From assembly GCA_012961365.1 (NCBI GenBank), contig DTZN01000009.1, positions 1 through 14,897 on the forward strand: a stretch of DNA of 14,897 nt, read 5' to 3'. The translations under genes were made by a program, and so were the position numbers. The notes beneath the pieces were generated by a model that saw only the letters and a list, made by a program, of their open reading frames with translations, was not told the origin of the DNA and searched no databases. Position 1 is the stretch's first letter. Every line of letters starts with the position of its first letter. This document shows positions 7,844 to 14,595 of this stretch, in pieces. The stretch comes from Hydrogenothermaceae bacterium (GTDB lineage: Bacteria; Aquificota; Aquificia; Aquificales; Hydrogenothermaceae).

Positions 7844-9281
7844 TTTCTTTACTCTTCTCCTTTTTCCTGTTTGCGTAATTTTCCAAAATTTTTAATTTTG
7901 CTCTTTCTACAGCTAAAGCATTATCAGGAACATCTCTTGTGATAACTGAACCTGAACCTGTATAAGCATTTTCTCCAATTGTAATAGGTGCAACAAGCAT
8001 TGTATCACTTCCAATAAATGCTCCATTCTTAATTATAGTTTTATGCTTGTTAACTCCATCATAATTACAAGTAATAGTTCCAGCTCCTATATTTACATTT
8101 TTTCCAATTTCTGCATCTCCTAGATATGTTAAATGTTTTGCATTTGTCCCACTACCAACTTGTGAGTTTTTAACTTCAACGAAATTACCAATACTACAGT
8201 TTTCACCAATCACTGTGTTATTTCTAATTCTTGCGAAAGGTCCAATTTCTGCATTATCTTTTATAACTGAGTTTTCTATAACTGTATTTGGATAAATTTT
8301 TACATTTCTACCAATTTTTGAGTTTATAATTACACAATTTTCATAAATTATACTTCCTTCTAAAACTTCTGTTTCTCCTTTTAAAGATACCCCTTGATAA
8401 ATTTCCACATCTTTATCTAAAGAAACATCAAAATCTATCCAAACTGTATCTGGATTGTGTATAGTTACTCCATTTATAGCCCAAAAGTATAAAAATTGAG
8501 TTTTTAGAATTTTTTCAGCTTTAGAAAGCTCCCATCTATCATTCACACCAAGAATTTGTGTATAATCTCCAACATCAAAACTATAGAAATATTTACCTTC
8601 ATTTTTTAAAATTTCTATTACATCTGTTAGATAATACTCATTTTGTTTATTATTTGAAGTTAATTTACCTAAAGCTTCTTTTAAAAATGGTGCATAAATC
8701 AAGTATATTCCAGAATTTACTTCATTTATTTGTTTTTCTAAAGGTGATGCGTCCTTTTCTTCAATAATTTTATCAATAACTCCAGCTTTCCCTTTTATTA
8801 TTCTTCCGTATCCATAGGGATTGTCCAATTTTGCAGTTAAAACAAGCCCAGCGATATTTTTATTTTTATAATTTTTATCATTAATTTGTCTTCCTTCATA
8901 GTTTATAAGAGCGTTTAAATAATTAACGGCATCTTTTAAAGTTTGTCCTTTTATTAATGGCGTATCTCCGTTTATGATTAACAAATAGCCGTCAAAATCT
9001 TTCCAGTATTCTAAAGAAGATTTTACAGCATCTCCTGTTCCTAATTGCTTTTCTTGAATTGCAAATTTGCAACTTTCACAGTTAATTTCTTTTATTACGT
9101 CCTCTTTTTTATGCCCAACAATAAAAATAACTTCTTCTGGTTTTATCCAGTTAACAGCCTCTTTAACATAAAAAATCATAGGTTTTCCTAAAAGTTTATG
9201 CAAAACTTTTGGTTTTTCAGATTTAAATCTAGTTCCTTTGCCTGCTGCTAGAATTATTGCTTTTATTCTTAAAGTTTCCAT
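7830..9281 (-). CDS. glmU: Bifunctional GlmU: N-acetylglucosamine-1-phosphate uridyltransferase / glucosamine-1-phosphate acetyltransferase
   Basis: Makes UDP-GlcNAc for peptidoglycan and lipopolysaccharide in two cytoplasmic steps. The N-terminal uridyltransferase domain (about 5-250) has LAAGKGTRFKSEKPKVLH (11-28), GTGDAV (81-86) and NGDTPLI (104-110). The C-terminal left-handed beta-helix (from about 271) has hexapeptide repeats, HLTYLGDAEIG with the likely catalytic H383, and GAGTITCNYDG (399-409). At 483 residues it exceeds the E. coli enzyme (456). The extra length is mostly a polar loop near 124-142, and the tail is Lys-rich. The ATG begins 1 nt after the hisG stop and the Shine-Dalgarno is weak, so coupling to hisG is likely. 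It overlaps the SurA-like gene by 14 nt. Confidence 0.97.
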   Translation of the reverse strand: METLRIKAIILAAGKGTRFKSEKPKVLHKLLGKPMIFYVKEAVNWIKPEEVIFIVGHKKEDVIKEINCESCKFAIQEKQLGTGDAVKSSLEYWKDFDGYLLIINGDTPLIKGQTLKDAVNYLNALINYEGRQINDKNYKNKNIAGLVLTAKLDNPYGYGRIIKGKAGVIDKIIEEKDASPLEKQINEVNSGIYLIYAPFLKEALGKLTSNNKQNEYYLTDVIEILKNEGKYFYSFDVGDYTQILGVNDRWELSKAEKILKTQFLYFWAINGVTIHNPDTVWIDFDVSLDKDVEIYQGVSLKGETEVLEGSIIYENCVIINSKIGRNVKIYPNTVIENSVIKDNAEIGPFARIRNNTVIGENCSIGNFVEVKNSQVGSGTNAKHLTYLGDAEIGKNVNIGAGTITCNYDGVNKHKTIIKNGAFIGSDTMLVAPITIGENAYTGSGSVITRDVPDNALAVERAKLKILENYANRKKEKSKENESC

Positions 9282-9282
9282 T

Positions 9283-9912
9283 TTATTCCACTACCTGTTT
9301 TAATTTTTGGATTATTTGTAAGATTTTTTCATTTTTTGTTTTATAACTAATTCTGTTTATTATAAGTTTTGCAGAAGAAGGTCTTATATCATCAATAACA
9401 ATAAGTCCATTTTCCCTTAAAGTAGTTCCAGTCTCTACAATATCTACAATAAATTGAGAAAGCCCTAAAATTGGAGCAAGTTCTATTGAACCGTAAAGCT
9501 CTATTATTGTTGTATTTATTCCTTTTTCTTTAAAAAAACTTTCTGCAATTTTTGGATATTTTGTCGCAATTTTTAAATGAGATGGGTTTGAATTATAGAT
9601 TTCTTCACTTTCAGGAAGTCCTGCAACAACAATTCTACAAGCTCCGATTTTTAAATCTATAGGTTTATAAACATCAGGATTTATTTCAAGTAAAACATCA
9701 TCACCTGCAACACCAATATCTGCTACTCCATACTCAACATAAGTAGGAACATCTTTTGCTCTAACAAGTAAAAATTTAAAATCTTTACTTTCCACAATTA
9801 GCTTTCTACTTTCTGGTTTAACTTCTTCATTTAAAATACCTGAAAGCTTAAATAGGTTTACAGTTTGGTTAAAAAGTCTACCCTTTGGAAGTGCCACTAT
9901 AAGCTTTTCCAT
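9283..9912 (-). CDS. hisG: ATP phosphoribosyltransferase, short form (catalytic subunit)
   Basis: First committed step of histidine synthesis: condenses ATP and PRPP to PR-ATP. At 209 residues it is the short HisG form. It lacks the C-terminal regulatory domain of the roughly 300-residue long form. By family knowledge, short HisG needs the HisZ subunit for activity and feedback control. Motifs: ALPKGRL (7-13), GVADIGVAGDDVL (62-74), KIATKYP (114-120), and the PRPP loop DIVETGTTL (157-165). No hisZ is in this window. The ATG at 9912 is 8 nt after minE, with only a weak ribosome-binding site. Its product feeds HisIE, encoded at 2554-3177. Confidence 0.96.
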   Translation of the reverse strand: MEKLIVALPKGRLFNQTVNLFKLSGILNEEVKPESRKLIVESKDFKFLLVRAKDVPTYVEYGVADIGVAGDDVLLEINPDVYKPIDLKIGACRIVVAGLPESEEIYNSNPSHLKIATKYPKIAESFFKEKGINTTIIELYGSIELAPILGLSQFIVDIVETGTTLRENGLIVIDDIRPSSAKLIINRISYKTKNEKILQIIQKLKQVVE

Positions 9913-9920
9913 GAGACTGC

Positions 9921-10160
9921 CTAATCCTTAAAAGGAATACTTATCCAAAGTTGCTCTTTTCCATTTTCTTGTCTAATTTCTACCTCTACATTATTAGCAT
10001 CAAATTGAGGATACTTAGAAAAAACTTCTCTCAAATCTTGTTGAAGTAGTTCTGCAAAATTTGGAGGCAACCCTTTTCTTTCATATTCTAAAACCATTTG
10101 TAATCTTCTTTTTGCTACTTGTGAAGAAGATTCCTTTTTAAAAAAATCAAACAATCCCAT
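9921..10160 (-). CDS. minE: Cell division topological specificity factor MinE
   Basis: Stimulates the MinD ATPase at the membrane and drives Min oscillation or gradients that keep Z-rings at midcell. The 79 residues are close to the family size (about 88 in E. coli). The N-terminal MGLFDFFKK is the amphipathic membrane-binding segment. The contact helix follows, with AKRRLQMVLEYER (16-28), and then the dimer domain with DLREVFSKYP. Its ATG overlaps the minD stop by one base (TAATG). GGAGG lies just upstream within the minD end, so translation is probably coupled. Confidence 0.96.
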   Translation of the reverse strand: MGLFDFFKKESSSQVAKRRLQMVLEYERKGLPPNFAELLQQDLREVFSKYPQFDANNVEVEIRQENGKEQLWISIPFKD

Positions 10161-10948
10161 TATTTACCTCCAAATAACCAGCCAAGAATTCCTTTCTTTT
10201 CTTCTAGTTCATTAAATGGAACATCTTCTCCGTCCACTCTCCTTGCTAAATTCCAGAGAGCCCTACCAGATTTATATTTATCTTTGTGTAATACTATTGG
10301 TTCCCCTCTGTTTGTAAAATCAACCATTTTTTCTTCATCAGGAATAATACCAATTCTTGGTATTTTTAAAACTTCCTCTACATCTTCTACAGAGAGCATT
10401 TCTCCTTTTTTTACAAGTTGAGGTTTTATACGATTAACCACAAGCCTTATACTTCTCTTATCCATATTTTCCAAAAATCCTATTATTCTATCTGCATCTC
10501 TAACTGCAGAAACTTCCGGATTAGTCACTACCAATGCTTCATCTGCAGGAGTTGCTGCGGTTTTAAAACCGCTTTCTATACCAGCTGGAGAATCTATAAG
10601 TATATAATCAAATTTTTCTTTAACTTCATCAACAATTTCTTTTAATTGCTCTGGTTTTACTGCATCTTTATCTTTAGTTTGTGATGCTGGAAGTAAAAAC
10701 AATGGAAGACCTCTTTTATCTTTTACAAATGCTTTTTCTGGGGGAACTATTCCTTCAACAACACTAACAATGTCATAGATAATTCTATTCTCTACACCTA
10801 AAATCATATCTAGATTTCTAAGACCTATATCTGCATCAATTGCTAAAACTTTCTTACCCATTTTAGCAAGGGCTACTGATAAATTTGCAGTAACAGTTGT
10901 TTTACCAACACCCCCTTTGCCTGATGTAACTACTATTACTCTTGCCAT
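10160..10948 (-). CDS. minD: Septum site-determining ATPase MinD
   Basis: ParA/MinD-family P-loop ATPase. The ATP-bound dimer sits on the inner membrane and recruits MinC to block FtsZ assembly away from midcell. The 262 residues include the deviant Walker A KGGVGKTT with signature K11 and K16, the AIDADIGLRNLD switch segment (36-47), the DSPAGI Walker B region and a C-terminal amphipathic membrane-targeting helix GILGWLFGGK (253-262). The presence of that helix and of adjacent minC and minE argues for MinD rather than another ParA relative. ATG with GAGGAG just upstream. It lies 22 nt after minC. Confidence 0.97.
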   Translation of the reverse strand: MARVIVVTSGKGGVGKTTVTANLSVALAKMGKKVLAIDADIGLRNLDMILGVENRIIYDIVSVVEGIVPPEKAFVKDKRGLPLFLLPASQTKDKDAVKPEQLKEIVDEVKEKFDYILIDSPAGIESGFKTAATPADEALVVTNPEVSAVRDADRIIGFLENMDKRSIRLVVNRIKPQLVKKGEMLSVEDVEEVLKIPRIGIIPDEEKMVDFTNRGEPIVLHKDKYKSGRALWNLARRVDGEDVPFNELEEKKGILGWLFGGK

Positions 10949-10970
10949 TTTTTCTCCTCAAAGTTTAATT

Positions 10971-11579
10971 TTATGTTAACTCTTCGATATATATTTTTCC
11001 ATCTTCTATATATGCCCTTTCAGGTTTACCTGGTTCCTCCATTTCATCTGGAGACCTTGTATATAAACTTGCAATTCTAAGTTGCTGAGGCATTAGTTTC
11101 AAAGCCATTATAGAAGCGGTTTCATCTCCATTTGCTCCAGCATGTGCTATACCTCTTAAAGTTCCCATAACAATAATATTTCCAGAAGCTATAACATAAG
11201 CATCAGGGTTAACATCTCCAATAATTAGGACATCTCCATCATATTCTATGCTTTGACCACTTCTAATTGTTTTATTTATAACTTTTAGAGGTTTTTTTTC
11301 TTTTATATCTGGAATGATATTTTTTTGTGAAGATTTTTCTTTTTTAGGTTCTTTGTATCCAAGGATTTTTGAGTTATGCTTTTTTATAAGTTCTTCAAGA
11401 GTTTTCCTTTGGTCTTCAGATAAAATAGAATTTTCATCTTCTATTATTATCATACTACCTTTAAAAACAGCAGAAGATAATTTTTCTTCTATTTTATTGT
11501 ATATACTGGATACATCTGTTTCATTTTTTATCTTTATAATTAAAGCAGGAACCGTTATACCTTTAATCTCTATACTCAA
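10971..11579 (-). CDS. minC: Septum site-determining protein MinC
   Basis: FtsZ polymerisation inhibitor, positioned by MinD. The N-terminal FtsZ-interacting domain (about 1-75) is divergent, followed by a Lys-rich linker (76-98). The C-terminal beta-helix domain (about 100-202) has the MinD-binding RSGQ (106-109), GDVNPDA (121-127), GTLRGIAHAG (139-148) and RSPDE (175-179). At 202 residues it is slightly short of E. coli MinC (231). The start is TTG at 11579; an in-frame TAA lies 18 nt upstream, and the only later Met codons fall inside the domain, so TTG is the best choice. It is first in the eight-gene minus-strand array and divergent from lysA. Confidence 0.94.
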   Translation of the reverse strand: MSIEIKGITVPALIIKIKNETDVSSIYNKIEEKLSSAVFKGSMIIIEDENSILSEDQRKTLEELIKKHNSKILGYKEPKKEKSSQKNIIPDIKEKKPLKVINKTIRSGQSIEYDGDVLIIGDVNPDAYVIASGNIIVMGTLRGIAHAGANGDETASIMALKLMPQQLRIASLYTRSPDEMEEPGKPERAYIEDGKIYIEELT

Positions 11580-11704
11580 ACTGTATTCTCTCGATTATAT
11601 CCAAAATATATATTTACATTATAACTTAAATTTATTAAACAAAGTAGCATTAAAACAAGTATAATTATTTATCAATAAACTTTCTACGAGGTTTAACTGG
11701 TTTT
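11580..11704. promoter_or_regulatory. Divergent minC / lysA promoter region
   Basis: This AT-rich 125-bp gap separates divergent genes. Minus-strand TATAAT hexamers at 11594-11599 and 11618-11623 are -10 candidates for minC. A plus-strand TATAAT at 11660-11665 is the -10 candidate for lysA. I find no good -35 partner at 16-18 bp for any of them, so the exact promoters are uncertain. GAGGT at 11688-11692 is the likely lysA ribosome-binding site, 12 nt before its ATG. Confidence 0.5.
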
Positions 11705-12979
11705 ATGATAGAAAAATGGAACGAATATTTTTTATATAAAAATGGAGAGCTTTTTTGTGAAAATGTTTCCTTAAAAGAAATTGCCGAAGAAGTTGGAACA
11801 CCTTTTTATGTATATAGTAAAAAGGCTATACTTGACAAAATAAATGAGTATAAAAAAGCTTTTTCTGAAATTGACACTTTAATATGCTATGCAGCTAAGG
11901 CAAATCCTAATTTATCTATATTAAAAATTATAAAAGAAGAAGGACTTGGAGCAGATATTGTTTCTGGAGGAGAGTTATTTAAAGCTAGAAAGGCAGGTAT
12001 TTCTGCAAAAAAAATTGTTTATGCAGGAGTTGGGAAAACAGATTTTGAGCTTGACTATGCAATTAGAGAGGAAATTCTTGCATTTAATGTTGAAAGCAAA
12101 GAAGAACTTATTGTTTTAAATGAAATTGCAGAAAAAAGAAAGAAAAAAGCAAGAATTGCAATCAGAGTAAATCCTGATGTGGACCCAAAAACTCATCCTT
12201 ATATATCCACTGGCTTAAAGAAAAGCAAGTTTGGAATAGATAAAGACGAAGCAATAGATGCCTATAAGTTTGCTAAAAGTCTAAAAAATATAGAAATTGT
12301 TGGAATACATTGTCATATAGGTTCTCAAATTATGGACGTATCCCCATATAAAGAAGCAATAGAAAAAGTTTTACAACTTGTAGAAAAACTAAAAAAAGAA
12401 GGTATTGAGTTATCACATATAGATATAGGAGGAGGACTTGGTATAAGATATAAACCAGAAGATAACCCTCCTAAACCTAAACAACTTTCAGATTTAATAG
12501 TTCCTCTTATAAAAAATACTGGTTTAAAGCTAATCTTAGAACCGGGACGTTCTTTAATTGGAGAAGCTGGAGCTTTAGTTTCTAAAGTTTTGTTTACAAA
12601 AAACAAAAAAGAAAAACACTTTATTATTGTAGATACAGGAATGAATGATTTAATGAGACCTTCTATTTACAATGCATATCACCACATCCTTGCAATAAAG
12701 CCCAAAGATAAAAAAATTGTAGCTGATATAGTTGGACCTATATGTGAAACAGGTGATTTTTTAGCTTTAGATAGAGAAATAGATGATTTAAAAAGGAGGG
12801 ACCTACTTGCAATAATGAGTGCAGGAGCTTATGGAGCTTCTATGTCTTCTAACTATAATGTTAGACCTAGAGCTTGTGAAGTTTTAGTTTATGGAGATAA
12901 ATTTAAAGTTATAAAAGAAAGAGAAGATTACCACTATCTAATCAAACCGGAAGAAAAAGCATTAGAAGGAGAGGTTTAA
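11705..12979 (+). CDS. lysA: Diaminopimelate decarboxylase
   Basis: PLP enzyme that decarboxylates meso-diaminopimelate to L-lysine, the last step of the DAP pathway; its substrate is also a peptidoglycan building block. The 424 residues are normal. An alanine-racemase-like barrel carries the PLP Schiff-base lysine K65 in YAAKANP, HCHIGSQ (202-208), GGGLG (242-246) and EPGRSL (279-284). The C-terminal beta domain has the catalytic CETGDF (347-352) and YNVRPR (384-389). EPGR and CETGDF favour DAP over ornithine or arginine decarboxylase. It is divergent from minC. purD begins 3 nt after its stop. Confidence 0.97.
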   Translation: MIEKWNEYFLYKNGELFCENVSLKEIAEEVGTPFYVYSKKAILDKINEYKKAFSEIDTLICYAAKANPNLSILKIIKEEGLGADIVSGGELFKARKAGISAKKIVYAGVGKTDFELDYAIREEILAFNVESKEELIVLNEIAEKRKKKARIAIRVNPDVDPKTHPYISTGLKKSKFGIDKDEAIDAYKFAKSLKNIEIVGIHCHIGSQIMDVSPYKEAIEKVLQLVEKLKKEGIELSHIDIGGGLGIRYKPEDNPPKPKQLSDLIVPLIKNTGLKLILEPGRSLIGEAGALVSKVLFTKNKKEKHFIIVDTGMNDLMRPSIYNAYHHILAIKPKDKKIVADIVGPICETGDFLALDREIDDLKRRDLLAIMSAGAYGASMSSNYNVRPRACEVLVYGDKFKVIKEREDYHYLIKPEEKALEGEV

Positions 12980-12982
12980 AGA

Positions 12983-14260
12983 ATGAAAGTATTAGTGGTA
13001 GGTAATGGCGGTAGAGAACATGCGTTGGCTTGGAAAATCAAACAAAGTCCTTTAGTTGACAGGTTATATGCGGCAAAGGGAAACGCTGGGATATGGCAAA
13101 TTGCAGAAAAAGTAAATATTTCTCCTACAGATATACCAGCACTGGTTGAATTTGCAAAAAAAGAAAAAATAGACCTTACCATAGTTGGTCCAGAACAGCC
13201 TTTATCTGAAGGAATTGCTGATGCCTTTGAAGAAGCAGGATTAAAAATATTTGGGCATAGAAAATCATCTGCCATTTTGGAAGCTTCCAAAGTTTTTGCT
13301 AAGAACTTTATGAAAAAATACGGAATACCAACTGCATTTTATGAAACATTTGATAATGAAAATGATGCAATAAATTTTATTAGAGCAAAAGGAGCCCCAA
13401 TAGTTATAAAAGCAGATGGGCTTGCTGCTGGAAAAGGAGTAATTATAGCAAATACTATTGAAGAAGCAGAAAAAGCAGTAAAAGAAATGTTTGCAGGGAA
13501 ATTTGGCAATGCTTCTAAACGCATAGTTATTGAAGAATTTCTAGAAGGAGAAGAAGCATCTTATATAGCTATGGTAAAAGGAGAACAACTTGTTCCTATG
13601 GCAACTTCTCAAGACCATAAAAGAGTTTTCGATAATGACCAAGGTCCAAATACAGGAGGAATGGGTGCTTATTCACCTGCTCCAATTGTCGATAAAAAAA
13701 TAGAACAACAAATTTTAGAAAAAATTATGTATCCAACTTTAAAAGGTATGAAAAAAGAAGGCAGGGAACTTTGTGGATTTTTATATGCGGGTCTTATGAT
13801 AGGACCAAAGGGTATAAATGTTCTTGAGTTTAATGTTCGTATGGGAGACCCTGAAACCCAACCTATAATGAGAAGATTAGAATCTGATTTAGTTGAACAT
13901 ATACTAGATATATTAGATGGAAAGATAGATAAAGTTTCTCCAAAATGGAGCGGAAAATATTCTGTAGGTGTAGTTATGGCATCAGGAGGATATCCTGAAA
14001 AATATGAAAAAGGATTTGAAATAACAGGTATAGAAGAAGCAGAAAAAGATAAAGATGTAATTGTTTTTCATGCAGGAACCGATATTAAAGATGGTAGACT
14101 TATTACAGCAGGTGGTAGGGTTTTAACTATAACAGCGATAGGAGAAACTTTAAAAGAAGCAAAAGAAAAAGCTTATAATGCAGTTGGAAAAATAAAATTT
14201 AAAAATGCTCATTATAGGAAGGATATTGCCGATAAAGGAATAAGTAGGCTTGGTGAATAA
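12983..14260 (+). CDS. purD: Phosphoribosylamine-glycine ligase (GAR synthetase)
   Basis: ATP-grasp enzyme for step 2 of de novo purine synthesis: 5-phosphoribosylamine + glycine + ATP to GAR. At 425 residues it is the stand-alone bacterial form. Motifs: GNGGREHA (7-14), the ATP-grasp loop KADGLAAGKGV (143-153), DHKR (211-214), GPNTGGMGAYSP (221-232) and the metal/ATP segment EFNVRMGDPETQ (282-293). The ATG is 3 nt after the lysA stop. Its ribosome-binding site GGAGAGG lies within the last lysA codons, so it is surely co-transcribed and probably coupled. A small ORF starts immediately after its stop. Confidence 0.97.
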   Translation: MKVLVVGNGGREHALAWKIKQSPLVDRLYAAKGNAGIWQIAEKVNISPTDIPALVEFAKKEKIDLTIVGPEQPLSEGIADAFEEAGLKIFGHRKSSAILEASKVFAKNFMKKYGIPTAFYETFDNENDAINFIRAKGAPIVIKADGLAAGKGVIIANTIEEAEKAVKEMFAGKFGNASKRIVIEEFLEGEEASYIAMVKGEQLVPMATSQDHKRVFDNDQGPNTGGMGAYSPAPIVDKKIEQQILEKIMYPTLKGMKKEGRELCGFLYAGLMIGPKGINVLEFNVRMGDPETQPIMRRLESDLVEHILDILDGKIDKVSPKWSGKYSVGVVMASGGYPEKYEKGFEITGIEEAEKDKDVIVFHAGTDIKDGRLITAGGRVLTITAIGETLKEAKEKAYNAVGKIKFKNAHYRKDIADKGISRLGE

Positions 14261-14434
14261 ATGAAAAATTTACCTAAATTACAAGTGATTGCGTATAATC
14301 CTGACGATTTTTTATGTCAGGTTTGTGCTTATAAGTCTTGCTTATATGAAAGCGAAGGTAGAAAATTAATAAAAAATAAAATACGAGAAATTTCAAAGAA
14401 AAATGCAAATTTGCAAAAAAACAAAAGTAAATAA
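14261..14434 (+). CDS. Small 57-aa protein of unknown function with a CX2CX4C motif
   Basis: I do not recognise this protein. ATG directly follows the purD stop (TAA then ATG, no gap), which points to translational coupling with purD; there is no independent ribosome-binding site beyond a weak GG. The 57 codons encode an N-terminal half with C19, C22 and C27 (CQVCAYKSC) and a C-terminal half from about residue 34 that is very rich in Lys and Asn and probably helical and basic. There is no signal peptide or membrane segment. Three cysteines could bind a metal alone or in a dimer, but this is inference. The AT-rich, Lys-rich tail is what random reading of this DNA might give, so real expression is only moderately likely. 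Confidence 0.55.
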   Translation: MKNLPKLQVIAYNPDDFLCQVCAYKSCLYESEGRKLIKNKIREISKKNANLQKNKSK

Positions 14435-14476
14435 AAAAGTAATGAAGTATGTATTAGTTCTAAATTGGTATATTTT

Positions 14477-14518
14477 TTGCTATTTAAATAGATAGCAAGT
14501 GATAACTTTATGCATAAA
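14477..14518. repeat. Palindromes upstream of the outer-membrane gene
   Basis: TTGCTAT (14477-14483) and ATAGCAA (14492-14498) are exact inverted repeats. Within them CTATTTAAATAG (14480-14491) is itself a perfect palindrome. Eight bases on, TTTATGCATAAA (14507-14518) is another perfect 12-bp palindrome. No T-tract follows on the plus strand, so these do not look like a terminator for purD. A regulator-binding role is inference. Confidence 0.5.
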
Positions 14519-14526
14519 TATACATA

Positions 14527-14555
14527 TTGACATATCAAATTATGTATAATATAGA
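14527..14555 (+). promoter_or_regulatory. Putative promoter of the outer-membrane protein gene
   Basis: A perfect TTGACA (14527-14532) is 17 bp from TATAGA (14550-14555), a fair -10. A perfect TATAAT at 14545-14550 overlaps it but is only 12 bp from the -35. GGAGG (14583-14587) and the ATG at 14596 lie downstream, giving a leader of about 35 nt. The element is credible; the exact -10 is not settled. Confidence 0.5.
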
Positions 14556-14595
14556 TAATTGAATTAGAAAAATTCTTTTAATGGAGGTATGTAGC

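Noticed and set aside
11314..11664. 116-codon Ser/Phe-rich plus-strand frame
   Set aside because: Antisense to minC and running into the divergent promoter region. Its composition is typical of a shadow frame.
12976..13290. 104-codon minus-strand frame
   Set aside because: Antisense to the start of purD, which is unambiguous. No signals of its own.
14404..14415. Perfect 12-bp palindrome TGCAAATTTGCA
   Set aside because: It lies within the Lys/Asn-rich tail of the small ORF. One such palindrome in AT-rich DNA is expected by chance, and no promoter is next to it.
14435..14476. Possible terminator for lysA-purD
   Set aside because: There is a T-run near 14473-14478 but no GC-containing stem before it. 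I see no intrinsic terminator for this operon.
14329..14538. 69-codon hydrophobic frame on the minus strand, looking like a small membrane toxin
   Set aside because: It starts at TTG with no ribosome-binding site, overlaps the small Cys ORF and the palindromes, and its Leu/Phe richness is what antisense of Lys-rich AT DNA always gives.
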